Source: RUG420 sp045642465
GTDB lineage: Bacteria > Bacillota > Clostridia > Oscillospirales > Acutalibacteraceae
Assembly: GCA_045642465.1 (NCBI GenBank)
Contig: JAZUIY010000016.1
Coordinates: 372,001-436,000, forward strand
Length of the DNA stretch: 64,000 nucleotides
Reading direction: 5' to 3'
Shown: one piece after another, positions 51,099 to 59,403 of the stretch
Layout: each line of letters opens with the position of its first letter
Numbering within the stretch: the first letter of the stretch is position 1
Notes under the pieces: generated by a model
Seen by the model: the letters and a program-made list of their open reading frames with translations, nothing else
What the model was told of the DNA's origin: nothing
Databases searched by the model: none
Program-made: the position numbers and the translations under genes

Positions 51099-51884
51099 TT
51101 AGATGGCATATTCAAAATCTGTCCAATGACTATCTTTTGCCAATTGTCCACCGGCTTTGAACATGCTAACCTTCTTGGTGTCCTTCTTCAAATATGCATC
51201 AAACCAACCTACGGTGTAGGTAATATAGTCCTGTGGGGTATACCAGCAGGCAAAATGTTCTACATTCTTTAAGGAGGCGTAAACTTTCGGACCGCGGCTA
51301 GCCTGATAAGATGGATAAACATAGTTCTTTGCAGGAACCACGCCGTCTAACGTACCGGCCAAATAGAGGGCAGGTACGGTTACTTTGGCTGCCTCTTTTG
51401 CAGTGGATTTTCCGGCAATCGATACAATGGCTTTAATGCGGTTATCCATACCGGCAGCATTCACTGCAGCCTGACCACCCAGAGAGTGTCCTGTAGATCC
51501 AATTGCCTTGGTGTTTACGCGGTTGTAGAACAGAGAGTCTTTATCCTTATTCTGTTCTAAAATCCAGTCCACGGAATCTACGGTAGAGAGACCATCGTCG
51601 GTTAACAGGTCTGTGTCAGCTACTACAATGTATCCGGCCTCTGCAATGCCTTTGATGATAGCAAGGTAAGTCTGTACCGGACACCAAGAGCCGTTGGCCC
51701 AAGTTACAACAGGATACTTTTTCTGATTGTGCTTCAGTTCTGTTGGAAAATAAACATATTTGCCACTGATGCCAAGAGCCAGGTCTTCCACAGAGGAAAC
51801 CTTGCTTTCTGCTGCATAAGCAAAGCCGGCGGAGAGCGAAAGCATCATGCAAAGGGCCAGTAGCGTAGATAATAATTTTTTCAT
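51099..51884 (-). CDS. Secreted alpha/beta hydrolase, cutinase/PET-hydrolase-like
   Basis: A 261-residue protein with a clean signal peptide (KKLL, hydrophobic 5-20, cleavage after AYA at residue 24). The nucleophile elbow is GHSLGG with Ser134; Asp180 in AGTLDGVVP and His210 in NVEHF complete the triad. The layout (oxyanion segment WANGSWCPV, then Ser, Asp and His) resembles chlorophyllase/cutinase-type and dienelactone-hydrolase-like esterases. The substrate is unknown. ATG 51884 follows AAGGAAGGAATTAGG. It is divergent from pfkB and convergent on the tRNA terminator. Confidence 0.8.
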   Translation of the reverse strand: MKKLLSTLLALCMMLSLSAGFAYAAESKVSSVEDLALGISGKYVYFPTELKHNQKKYPVVTWANGSWCPVQTYLAIIKGIAEAGYIVVADTDLLTDDGLSTVDSVDWILEQNKDKDSLFYNRVNTKAIGSTGHSLGGQAAVNAAGMDNRIKAIVSIAGKSTAKEAAKVTVPALYLAGTLDGVVPAKNYVYPSYQASRGPKVYASLKNVEHFACWYTPQDYITYTVGWFDAYLKKDTKKVSMFKAGGQLAKDSHWTDFEYAI

Positions 51885-52001
51885 CCTAATTCCTTCCTTT
51901 CCCAATAAAACGGTTTCCCGTTCATCTTTATTGTAAAGGCAAACTTAACCACTTGTCACCTAGAAAGTATGTTAAAATGTAAAAAGAAAGGAGTGATACC
52001 C

Positions 52002-52901
52002 ATGGTTTATACCGTAACCTTTAATCCGGCACTGGATTATATTATGCATGTTAATCAGTGGAACTCTGATGACGTAAGCCGTTCCGAACGAGAAGAACTG
52101 TGCTATGGCGGCAAAGGCATTAACGTTTCTGCTGTGCTAAAAGAACTAGGTGTCCCTTCTTTGAACTTGGGCTTTGTGGCCGGCTTTACCGGAGAAGAAC
52201 TGGTTCGCCTCATGAAAGCGGACGGTTTAGAGAGTAATTTCATTTCCTTACCGGAAGGCCATACCCGCATTAACGTTAAGGTGAAGGCGGATCAGGAGCA
52301 TGACATCAATGCCGGTGGCCCAGCCGTTGGTGCAGATCAACTGGTTCAGTTGTTTGACCAATTGTCCCAACTGAAGGACGGAGACGCCTTAGTGCTTTCC
52401 GGCAGCGTTCCTGCCAACTTACCCGACGACATTTATGCCCAAATGATGCTGCGCCTGCAGGGAAAAGACGTGCTCATTTTGGTGGATACCACCGGAGTAC
52501 AGTTGGAAAACTGCTTGAAATATAAGCCGTTCCTCATTAAGCCAAACCGCTATGAATTGGAAGAACTTATCGGCAAGGAACTGGCAACCACAGAAGACAT
52601 TTTATTCGCAGCAAAAGAACTACAGGAGAAGGGCACCAGAAACGTGCTGGTCTCCTTAGGTGCCGACGGATCTGTCCTGCTAGATGAAACCGGAGCTATG
52701 CACCTGGCACAGCCGAAGCCGGGAACCCTTTTAAATTCCGTTGGATGCGGGGACTCCATGGTGGCCGGCTTCTTGGCGGCAACGCTGAATCGCCCGAACG
52801 ACTACGCTTATGCATTAAATCTTGCCAATGCCTGTGGAACCGCAACCGCTTATTCCGAGGGACTGGCAACCAAACTTGAAATTGAAGCACAATTATCATA
52901 A
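52002..52901 (+). CDS. PfkB-family hexose kinase, probable 1-phosphofructokinase
   Basis: A 299-residue ribokinase-fold kinase. It has VTFNPALDY at the N terminus, GGKGINVSAVLKELG, and the ATP/catalytic block NSVGCGDSMVAGF with the base Asp. The N terminus and GGKGIN motif match the FruK/LacC branch, so 1-phosphofructokinase (fructose 1-phosphate to fructose 1,6-bisphosphate) or tagatose-6-phosphate kinase are the options. No PTS fructose gene or DeoR regulator is adjacent, so the choice cannot be made. ATG 52002 follows AAAGGAGTG. Confidence 0.85.
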   Translation: MVYTVTFNPALDYIMHVNQWNSDDVSRSEREELCYGGKGINVSAVLKELGVPSLNLGFVAGFTGEELVRLMKADGLESNFISLPEGHTRINVKVKADQEHDINAGGPAVGADQLVQLFDQLSQLKDGDALVLSGSVPANLPDDIYAQMMLRLQGKDVLILVDTTGVQLENCLKYKPFLIKPNRYELEELIGKELATTEDILFAAKELQEKGTRNVLVSLGADGSVLLDETGAMHLAQPKPGTLLNSVGCGDSMVAGFLAATLNRPNDYAYALNLANACGTATAYSEGLATKLEIEAQLS

Positions 52902-52918
52902 ATGGGAGGTGGAGCAGT

Positions 52919-53734
52919 ATGCCTACCACGTATACTCATTACAAATTTGCTTTAGAGGTCAAAGAACGCCTGCCAAAGGAAATCCGAAATTTAATTGATG
53001 CTCATCCGGATTTGTATTTTTTAGGAGCAATGGGTCCCGACCTGTTGTTCTACACGCTACCCGTGATGTATACTTTTGACATTGCCTGTGACACTCATAA
53101 AAAGTCCGGAGAGCAATGGTTTACCCACATGGGGGACATCATCAAAGCAGATCAAATGGACCCGCGGGAACTGGTTTACGCCTATGGCTTTATGGCCCAC
53201 TATGCCTCTGACCGTGTCTGCCACGAACTCATCAACCGTTATGTGGAAGAGGGGCCGGATTCCCATTACGCCATTGAGGCCGAATGGGACCGCTACTATC
53301 TGCTGAAGGACGGCTTCAATCCATTCACCAAGAAACTCACCAACCACATTCAGATTTCCAAAGAAAATGCGGAACTGGTGGCCAAGTTTTATCCGGGGCT
53401 GGACCAAAAATGGGTCTTCGCCAATATGGTGGGTTCCCACATTATTTTGAATGGCCTCAGGATGTCCAATAAGCCAAAGCGCATGCTTCTAAACGGCGCT
53501 TCTGCCCTGGTGGGCAAGGTGGATGAACAAATGGGCAGTCAGATGTATGACATGGCCATGCGGGAAACGCCAATTCCATCTTGTATTCCGAAAATGGAAG
53601 AACTGGATAAGGCATTATTTGGCACTGCATTGGGCGATGCACTTGATTTCATCACAAGTTACACAGCCCAATTAAACGGAACCAAAGGGTTTGACCACCG
53701 TTATCAGGTCAACTTTGACGGAGAGACCGTCTAA
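52919..53734 (+). CDS. Zinc-dependent phospholipase C family protein
   Basis: A 271-residue cytoplasmic-looking protein of the zinc-dependent phospholipase C/S1-P1 nuclease-like fold. Family features: the N-terminal PTTYTHYKFALEV, LYFLGAMGPDLLFY, FTHMGDII, the HYASDRVCHELINRY zinc region and SHYAIEAEWD. No signal peptide is present. Substrate unknown; many such clostridial proteins are unassigned. It starts 17 bases after pfkB with GGGAGGTGG as ribosome site and is probably co-transcribed. Confidence 0.82.
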   Translation: MPTTYTHYKFALEVKERLPKEIRNLIDAHPDLYFLGAMGPDLLFYTLPVMYTFDIACDTHKKSGEQWFTHMGDIIKADQMDPRELVYAYGFMAHYASDRVCHELINRYVEEGPDSHYAIEAEWDRYYLLKDGFNPFTKKLTNHIQISKENAELVAKFYPGLDQKWVFANMVGSHIILNGLRMSNKPKRMLLNGASALVGKVDEQMGSQMYDMAMRETPIPSCIPKMEELDKALFGTALGDALDFITSYTAQLNGTKGFDHRYQVNFDGETV

Positions 53735-53759
53735 AAAACTAAAGGGGGACGGATACTCA

Positions 53760-55043
53760 ATGAGTACCAAAACAAAAGGTGAGAAGGATAAGCTCACCAA
53801 ACTGGAGAAAAATTGGATTCTTTACGACGTAGCCAACTCGGCCTATGTTATGCTGGCTGCTACTTTAATTCCAATCTTCTTTAACAACTTATGCGAACGG
53901 GCTGGAATTGCCAGCACGGACTATTTGGTTTACTGGTCCTATGCTGCTTCCATTGCCACTGTTATTTCTATGTTTGCAGGCCCATTCTTTGGGGCACAGG
54001 CAGATAAGCAGGGGAAGAAGAAGGGCATTTTTGCCGGCACCATTTTGATTGGTTCCCTGGCCTGCATCGCTTGCGGCTTTGCTTACTACTGGCTTGCTTT
54101 CCTGGTAATCGGCATTCTCAGTAGAGTGGCCTTTAGCATCAGTTTGATTATTTACGACTCCATGTTGGGAGACGTTACCACAGAAGACAGGGTAGACCAG
54201 GTATCTGCTCATGGTTTTGCTTGGGGCTACATTGGTAGCTGCATTCCATTTGTTGCTTGTCTGGTTCTCTATGTCTTGGCAAACTTTGAAATTATCCCAC
54301 TGTCTGACATGACTGCCATTTCCATTGGCTTAATCATTACGGCTCTTTGGTGGTTCTTAGTTTCTTTACCAATTTTGAAGTCCTATGAGCAGAAGAACTA
54401 CATTTCTGCAGAGGAAGCCAAGGAAACGAGAAACATTCTGACCCAGTTGGGGAGGAGCATTAAAGAAGCAGCAAAAGACAGAAAAGTATTGTTGTTCTTA
54501 ATTGCCTTCTTCTTCTACATTGACGGTGTTTACACCATCATTGACCTGGCAACCGCATATGGTACTTCTTTGGGCCTGGATACCGTTGGCCTTTTAGCTG
54601 CCTTGCTGGTAACCCAGATAGTCGCTTTCCCAAGTGCCATTGTAGTTGGGAAACTGGCCAAGAAGTTTGGCGTAGAAAAGATGATTATTGTCTGCGTTTG
54701 CGCTTACTTCCTTATGGGCGTATTTGCCTGCTTCTTAGACAACTTAGTGAAGTTCTGGATTTTGGCTGTCTGCGTTGGTATGTTCCAAGGCGGCATTCAA
54801 GCTACGTCCCGTTCTTACTTCACCAAGATTATTCCGGCTGAAAAATCCGGCGAACTCTTTGGTCTTTACGACATCTTCGGTAAGGGTGCAACCTTCCTGG
54901 GAACCTTCCTGGTTGGTACCGTTACCAAGATTACCGGACAGCAGTCTCTGGGTATTGGTGCTCTGACCATTTTCTTCGCCATTGGTTTGGTTATCTTCTT
55001 AATCTCCCTGAAGGACAAGAAGGCCGTTGCCGAGACGGAATAA
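53760..55043 (+). CDS. MFS transporter, UMF1 (autophagy-related Atg22-like) family
   Basis: A 427-residue polytopic protein with about 12 transmembrane helices. Family markers: WILYDVANSAYVMLAATLIPIFF near the N terminus, GPFFGAQADKQGKKK in the loop 2-3 region, and GMFQGGIQATSRSYFTKIIP. The substrate of bacterial members is not known. ATG 53760 follows AAAGGGGGA; the open frame extends upstream inside the phospholipase gene. A bidirectional terminator follows. Confidence 0.88.
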   Translation: MSTKTKGEKDKLTKLEKNWILYDVANSAYVMLAATLIPIFFNNLCERAGIASTDYLVYWSYAASIATVISMFAGPFFGAQADKQGKKKGIFAGTILIGSLACIACGFAYYWLAFLVIGILSRVAFSISLIIYDSMLGDVTTEDRVDQVSAHGFAWGYIGSCIPFVACLVLYVLANFEIIPLSDMTAISIGLIITALWWFLVSLPILKSYEQKNYISAEEAKETRNILTQLGRSIKEAAKDRKVLLFLIAFFFYIDGVYTIIDLATAYGTSLGLDTVGLLAALLVTQIVAFPSAIVVGKLAKKFGVEKMIIVCVCAYFLMGVFACFLDNLVKFWILAVCVGMFQGGIQATSRSYFTKIIPAEKSGELFGLYDIFGKGATFLGTFLVGTVTKITGQQSLGIGALTIFFAIGLVIFLISLKDKKAVAETE

Positions 55044-55063
55044 GGTAAATTCCAAACAAAAAG

Positions 55064-55098
55064 AAAAAGGCTTCTGTGAACCTCACAGAAGCCTTTTT
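55064..55098. terminator. Bidirectional terminator between the MFS and M28 genes
   Basis: A 16-bp perfect stem (AAAAAGGCTTCTGTGA with its complement) around ACC, with T tracts in both orientations between convergent genes. Confidence 0.92.
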
Positions 55099-55108
55099 GT
55101 GTTTTCAG

Positions 55109-56359
55109 TTAAGCCTTTGGAAGACCTTCATCAGCGAAGGTAGCAACAGCGTTCAAAGCAAGGTTGATACCCTTGGCAATGGTTTCTTCATTCAGGTTAT
55201 CAACGTCGTCCAGACGAGTGTGATAATAACGAGCTGGAGATGGGTCCATTGCTACGAAGCAGGAAGCCTTAACGCCTGCCTGAGAAGCAGCGGCTGCGTC
55301 GGTAGAACCAAGAGGAATGGAACCGGTTGGGATGTCCAGACCACATTCTTTACCGCCGTTAACCATAAGCTGAGCAACTTCTTTGTCGTTCTTAACAACG
55401 CCGGACATGTCGCCGGTGTAGATCATCATGTAGTCTTCTTCACATACGGTGTCGAAGCCCATGTAGATGGTTTCTACGTCGTCATCAATTAAGTCCTTAT
55501 GCTGCTTGAAGAATGCCTTAGCACCACGAAGGCCGCATTCTTCACCGCCGGTGAGAAGAGCAATTACGTCGGTGTCTTCAAAGCGGATGTCATTGTCCTT
55601 GAGGAACTTGAGGGAAGCAAGCGCAACGTGGGTACCGGAAAGGTCATCGGAAGCACCTGGTACATAGTTGTTGGAGTCGGTGAACTTGTAAAGAAGAGCA
55701 TAGATTGGAAGGAAAGCCAGCTGAGCGAGGGCCAGTTTCTTACCAAGGTCTTTGTTATCGGATACAGCATTGTAGATGGTGGTGCCGATGGTATAAACGA
55801 GACCAACAACAGCAGCACCGGCTACAATGGTAACACCGTTGGAACCAAGCTTATAAGTATAAACCCATTCAGGAGCAGAGTCGGTATGACCGGAGAGGAT
55901 AACTCTCTTCTTGGTTTCGCCGGAAGCCTTACGGATACCCACTACGTTACCGGAAGTCTTTTCCTTGAAGAATGGATCCAGATATTCTTTGTAGAATACG
56001 AATTCGCCAACAACGCAGGAAAGAGCAAAGCCAACTAAACCTGCGGTAGGGATGTTGAACTTCTTGTTGCCTGTTACAGCAGAGGCAATGGAAGTTGCGG
56101 TTGCAGCAATCAGGCAGGTACCAGCAATTGGAACGAATGCCATGAATGCTCTTGGATGTACTTTGTATTCGTCACGGAATGCTTCGTCGGCAATGCCTTT
56201 CATGGTTTCCAGCAAGTCAAGCTGTGCATTGGTTTCGCCGGCTTCGCCGCATTCACGTGGTCCGTAGGTGGTAACAAGACGAGTAATATTATCTACTGCG
56301 AACTTTGCTGCCTCCTTGATTTTGTCCTGTGCGCCAGGAACAAGGTCTTTGATGTTCAT
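55109..56359 (-). CDS. Membrane-embedded M28-family metallopeptidase
   Basis: A 416-residue M28 (aminopeptidase-like) protein. Zinc-site residues read as His158 in SGHTDSAPEW, Asp238 in GASDDLSG, Glu273/274 in GGEECGLRGA, Asp303 in GFDTVC and His380 in YYHTRLDD. Unlike secreted M28 enzymes, it has no signal peptide but hydrophobic helices at about 71-96 and 104-122 before the zinc domain, and 173-196 and 208-224 inserted between the first and second zinc ligands. Start 56359 follows GGGAGGAG. Substrate unknown. Confidence 0.82.
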   Translation of the reverse strand: MNIKDLVPGAQDKIKEAAKFAVDNITRLVTTYGPRECGEAGETNAQLDLLETMKGIADEAFRDEYKVHPRAFMAFVPIAGTCLIAATATSIASAVTGNKKFNIPTAGLVGFALSCVVGEFVFYKEYLDPFFKEKTSGNVVGIRKASGETKKRVILSGHTDSAPEWVYTYKLGSNGVTIVAGAAVVGLVYTIGTTIYNAVSDNKDLGKKLALAQLAFLPIYALLYKFTDSNNYVPGASDDLSGTHVALASLKFLKDNDIRFEDTDVIALLTGGEECGLRGAKAFFKQHKDLIDDDVETIYMGFDTVCEEDYMMIYTGDMSGVVKNDKEVAQLMVNGGKECGLDIPTGSIPLGSTDAAAASQAGVKASCFVAMDPSPARYYHTRLDDVDNLNEETIAKGINLALNAVATFADEGLPKA

Positions 56360-56394
56360 TGGATTTTCTCCTCCCAATATTTAATAACATTCTA

Positions 56395-56422
56395 ATTATA
56401 CCAATTGCCGGGTCGAATACAA
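56395..56422 (-). promoter_or_regulatory. Promoter for the M28 peptidase gene
   Basis: On the minus strand, TATAAT (56395-56400) with a 16-base spacer to TTGTAT (56417-56422). The -10 is perfect and the -35 weak. Confidence 0.5.
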
Positions 56423-56442
56423 CGTAAAAACATGCTATTTTC

Positions 56443-56471
56443 TTGCATAAATGTAGTGAAATTGATAAAAT
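56443..56471 (+). promoter_or_regulatory. Promoter for aroK
   Basis: TTGCAT (56443-56448), a 17-base spacer and TAAAAT (56466-56471), 31 bases before the start codon. Confidence 0.75.
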
Positions 56472-56501
56472 GAAACCCATTCTGAAAAAGGGAGAAGAAC
56501 C

Positions 56502-57014
56502 ATGAACAATGTCATTCTCATTGGTATGCCGGGCTGTGGTAAAAGTACGGTAGGCGTACTGCTGGCCAAAAACCTTGGCTACAGTTTTATTGACTCCGAC
56601 CTGCTGATTCAGCAGAAAGAGGGGAGAAAACTACAGGACATCCTGAATACCGATGGCATTGAATACTTCGGCCGCTTGGAAAACGAGGTGAATGGGTCCC
56701 TAGACCTCATTCAAACCGTGGTTGCCACCGGCGGTTCTGCTGTCTATTGGCCGGAGTCCATGGCACACCTGAAGTCCTTAGGCACCGTAGTATACCTGAA
56801 GGTGCCGTTTGAAGAAATTGAAAAGCGGATTCAGAACTTTGAATCCAGAGGCATTGTGGTGCCGGAAGGCAAGACCTTTTACGATGTCTTCCTGGAACGT
56901 TCCGCACTTTATGAAAAGTATGCTGACATTGTCATTGAGGAACGGCCGGGAGAAGAAATCTGGGCCAACTGTCTCCGCATTACAGATGCCATCATTGACA
57001 GCGAAAACGAATAA
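56502..57014 (+). CDS. aroK: Shikimate kinase
   Basis: A 170-residue P-loop kinase that phosphorylates shikimate in the chorismate pathway. Walker A is IGMPGCGKSTVG, followed by the shikimate Asp in SFIDSDLLIQ and the FGRLENEV segment. The ATGGSAV strand replaces the usual ATGGG. The lid region after SRGIV is present. No other aro gene is adjacent. AAGGGAGAAG precedes the ATG. Confidence 0.88.
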   Translation: MNNVILIGMPGCGKSTVGVLLAKNLGYSFIDSDLLIQQKEGRKLQDILNTDGIEYFGRLENEVNGSLDLIQTVVATGGSAVYWPESMAHLKSLGTVVYLKVPFEEIEKRIQNFESRGIVVPEGKTFYDVFLERSALYEKYADIVIEERPGEEIWANCLRITDAIIDSENE

Positions 57015-57055
57015 AAAAGAAGCTCCAAGAGTAATTACTCTCGGAGCTTTTATTT
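57013..57055. terminator. Bidirectional terminator between aroK and hypB
   Basis: The stem AAGCTCC-AAGAGT / ACTCTC-GGAGCTT (one mismatch) is followed by TTTATTTTT on the + strand and TCTTTTTTAT on the minus strand. Confidence 0.85.
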
Positions 57056-57730
57056 TTATGCATTCTTCCAAGCTTCAATTTCCCGTTCCAGCCAAGCGCA
57101 GAGTTCGTCCACGCCTTCTCCGGTTTTAGCGGAGATAGGAATGATGTCAATGGAAGGGTTGCGCATGAGGGCATTCTGCTTGCACTTTTCCACGTCAAAG
57201 GTGAAGTATGGGGCAACGTCAATCTTGTTGATGACAAGGAGGTCGGATACCTGATACATCAGAGGGTATTTCAGCGGCTTGTCATCTCCCTCAGGAACAG
57301 AGAGGATGGTCAGGTTCTTTACGGAACCGGTATCAAACTCAGCAGGGCAAACCAGGTTGCCTACGTTTTCCAGAATGAGGAAGTCAAAGTCTTCGTCCAG
57401 TCCTTCAATGCCTTGACGGGTCATTTCAGCAGTAAGGTGGCACATGCCGCCGGTGTGAAGCTGGATGGCTTTTGCGCCAATGGAGGTAATGGTGGCAGCA
57501 TCTACGTCAGAGTCAATATCTGCTTCCATAACGCCAATTTTGTACTTTTCTGCAAGGCGTGGAATGACCTGAGTCAATGTGGTGGTTTTCCCGGAACCAG
57601 GGGAGGACATGATGTTTAAGAAGAAGGTGCCCTTCTTTTTCAGTTCCTGTCTTAAAGCCTCTGCATCCTTGTTGTTATCTGCAAAGATATTCTCTTTGAT
57701 TTCAATAATCCGATAGGTTTTGTCGTCCAT
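57056..57730 (-). CDS. hypB: HypB-type nickel-insertion GTPase
   Basis: A 224-residue SIMIBI-class GTPase. It has Walker A SSPGSGKTT (about 42-50), ADIDSDVDAATI, and the metal-binding GGMCHLTAEM with Cys-His, then ENVGNLVCPAEFD and the guanine motif INKIDV. HypB delivers nickel to [NiFe]-hydrogenase or, in related proteins, to urease. The N-terminal CxxCGC and His-rich nickel stores are absent. No hypA, hypCDEF or hydrogenase gene is in the window. ATG 57730 follows TTGGAGGCC. Confidence 0.88.
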   Translation of the reverse strand: MDDKTYRIIEIKENIFADNNKDAEALRQELKKKGTFFLNIMSSPGSGKTTTLTQVIPRLAEKYKIGVMEADIDSDVDAATITSIGAKAIQLHTGGMCHLTAEMTRQGIEGLDEDFDFLILENVGNLVCPAEFDTGSVKNLTILSVPEGDDKPLKYPLMYQVSDLLVINKIDVAPYFTFDVEKCKQNALMRNPSIDIIPISAKTGEGVDELCAWLEREIEAWKNA

Positions 57731-57742
57731 AATTGTGGCCTC

Positions 57743-57778
57743 CAAATAACCCCTTTTACCAGAGAATGGCAAAAGGGG
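57743..57778 (-). terminator. Terminator after guaB (minus strand)
   Basis: Read on the minus strand, an 11-bp stem CCCCTTTTGCC / GGTAAAAGGGG (one G-T pair) with loop ATTCTCT is followed by TTATTT. The T tract is short. Confidence 0.6.
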
Positions 57779-57791
57779 CTTTTGTGCAATA

Positions 57792-59285
57792 TTATTTCTT
57801 GTCCTTCAGCAGAACGTCGTGGGAACCGCCTTCTACAATGGAGGTAGCGGATACCAGGGTGAGTTTTGCTTTTTCCTGGAGTTCCTTAATGTTCAGGGCA
57901 CCACAGTTGCACATGGTGGAACGAACTTTGTAAAGGGAACTCTGAACGCCGTCCTTCAGTGGACCGGCATATGGAACATAGGAGTCAACGCCTTCTTCGA
58001 ATGCCAGCTTAGTGGCACCGCCCAGGTCATAACGAGCCCAGTTACGAGCACGGTTGGAACCTTCGCCCCAGTACTCTTTCATGTAAGTACCGTTGATGAA
58101 AATCTTTTCTGTTGGAGATTCATCGAAGCGGGAGAAGTAACGGCCCAGCATTAAGAAGTCAGCACCCATGGCAAGTGCAAGGGTCATGTGGTAGTCGTGA
58201 ACGATACCGCCGTCGGAGCATACCGGAACGTAAATTCCGGTTTCCTTGAAGTACTTATCACGAGCGTTGCATACATCAATGAGAGCGGTAGCCTGGCCAC
58301 GGCCGATACCCTTGGTTTCACGGGTAATGCAGATGGAGCCGCCGCCGATGCCTACTTTAATAAAGTCTGCACCGCAGTCAGCAAGGAAGCGGAAGCCTTC
58401 TTCATCTACAACGTTACCGGCACCAATTTTAACGGAGTCACCGTAGGTGTCCCGAACCCATTTGATGGTTCTCTGCTGCCATTCGGAATAACCTTCGGAG
58501 GAGTCGATGCAAAGTACGTCAGCACCGGCAGCCAGAAGGGCAGGGATTCGTTCTTCATAGTCTCTGGTGTTAATACCGGCACCAACGACGTAGGACTTGT
58601 TGGCGTCTAACAGTTCCAGAGTGTTTTCTTTATGGCTTTCGTAGTCCTTACGGAATACGAAGAATGCAAGGTGATCATTTTCGTCTACCAATGGGAGTGC
58701 ATTGAGTTTGTTGTCCCAAATAATGTCGTTGGCTTCCTTTAAGGAAGTGGTGCTTGGAGCAGTGATGACCTTTTCTCTTGGGGTCATGAATTCCTTTACC
58801 TTGGTTTCCGGATCCATGCGGGAAACACGGTAGTCCTTGCTGCCTACAATACCAAGCAGCTTGCCGTTGGCAGTACCGTCGTCGGTGATGGCTACGGTGC
58901 TGTGGCCGGTCTTTTCCTTGAGAGCAAGGATGTCAGCCAAAGTGTTTTCCGGAGTCAGGTTAGAAGTGGAAACAACGAAGCCCTTCTTGTAGTTCTTTAC
59001 ACGGGCAACCATGGCAGCTTCATCTTCAATGGTCTGAGAACCGTAGATGAAAGAGCAGCCACCTTCTTTTGCAAGAGCAATGGCCATGGTGTCGTTGGAA
59101 ACAGCCTGCATGATGGAAGAAATCATTGGGATGTTTAAAACGATGTCGGAAGTTTCGCCTTTCTTGAAGCGAACCAGTGGAGTGCGAAGGTCAACTCTGT
59201 CCGGAATGCATTCGGAAGAAGAGTAACCCGGTACCAAAAGGTATTCGCCAAAAGTGTGAGATGCTTCTGGGAAGAAATAAGCCAT
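57792..59285 (-). CDS. guaB: IMP dehydrogenase
   Basis: A 497-residue enzyme that oxidises IMP to XMP with NAD, the committed step of GMP synthesis. A TIM barrel is interrupted by a CBS pair (about 105-215). The catalytic cysteine is Cys319 in VGIGGGSICITRETKG. The IMP loop CSDGGI and the flap region are present. The sequence is more divergent than the standard bacterial type (a long SYVVGAGINTRDYEERI segment), but every catalytic block is intact. The minus-strand leader of about 85 bases is AT-rich, with a TTGACT (59354-59359) but no well-spaced -10. Confidence 0.92.
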   Translation of the reverse strand: MAYFFPEASHTFGEYLLVPGYSSSECIPDRVDLRTPLVRFKKGETSDIVLNIPMISSIMQAVSNDTMAIALAKEGGCSFIYGSQTIEDEAAMVARVKNYKKGFVVSTSNLTPENTLADILALKEKTGHSTVAITDDGTANGKLLGIVGSKDYRVSRMDPETKVKEFMTPREKVITAPSTTSLKEANDIIWDNKLNALPLVDENDHLAFFVFRKDYESHKENTLELLDANKSYVVGAGINTRDYEERIPALLAAGADVLCIDSSEGYSEWQQRTIKWVRDTYGDSVKIGAGNVVDEEGFRFLADCGADFIKVGIGGGSICITRETKGIGRGQATALIDVCNARDKYFKETGIYVPVCSDGGIVHDYHMTLALAMGADFLMLGRYFSRFDESPTEKIFINGTYMKEYWGEGSNRARNWARYDLGGATKLAFEEGVDSYVPYAGPLKDGVQSSLYKVRSTMCNCGALNIKELQEKAKLTLVSATSIVEGGSHDVLLKDKK

Positions 59286-59370
59286 AGTTTTGTCTCCTTT
59301 GCCAGTTATTTGGTAGATGATATTTTATATAATTTTAATGGTTTAAAAAGAAAAGTCAATGGAAAAATAT

Positions 59371-59403
59371 AAAGAAAAAAGGCGGTTTTCACCGCCTTTT
59401 TTT
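59371..59403 (-). terminator. Terminator after the PrsA-like gene (minus strand)
   Basis: A 12-bp perfect stem AAAAAAGGCGGT / ACCGCCTTTTTT around a 4-base loop, with TTTTTTCTTT following on the minus strand. The stem starts at the stop codon. Confidence 0.9.

Noticed and set aside
50966..51160. A 64-codon frame running from inside tRNA-Lys across the terminator
   Set aside because: It translates the tRNA T arm and a terminator hairpin, a well-known source of spurious ORFs.
52919..53734. Secreted toxin-type phospholipase C
   Set aside because: There is no signal peptide and no PLAT/C2 domain; only the zinc-dependent family fold is supported.
59286..59401. A purine riboswitch or other structured leader ahead of guaB
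   Set aside because: The minus-strand leader is AT-rich and I could not see the conserved three-way junction elements; nothing supports a riboswitch.
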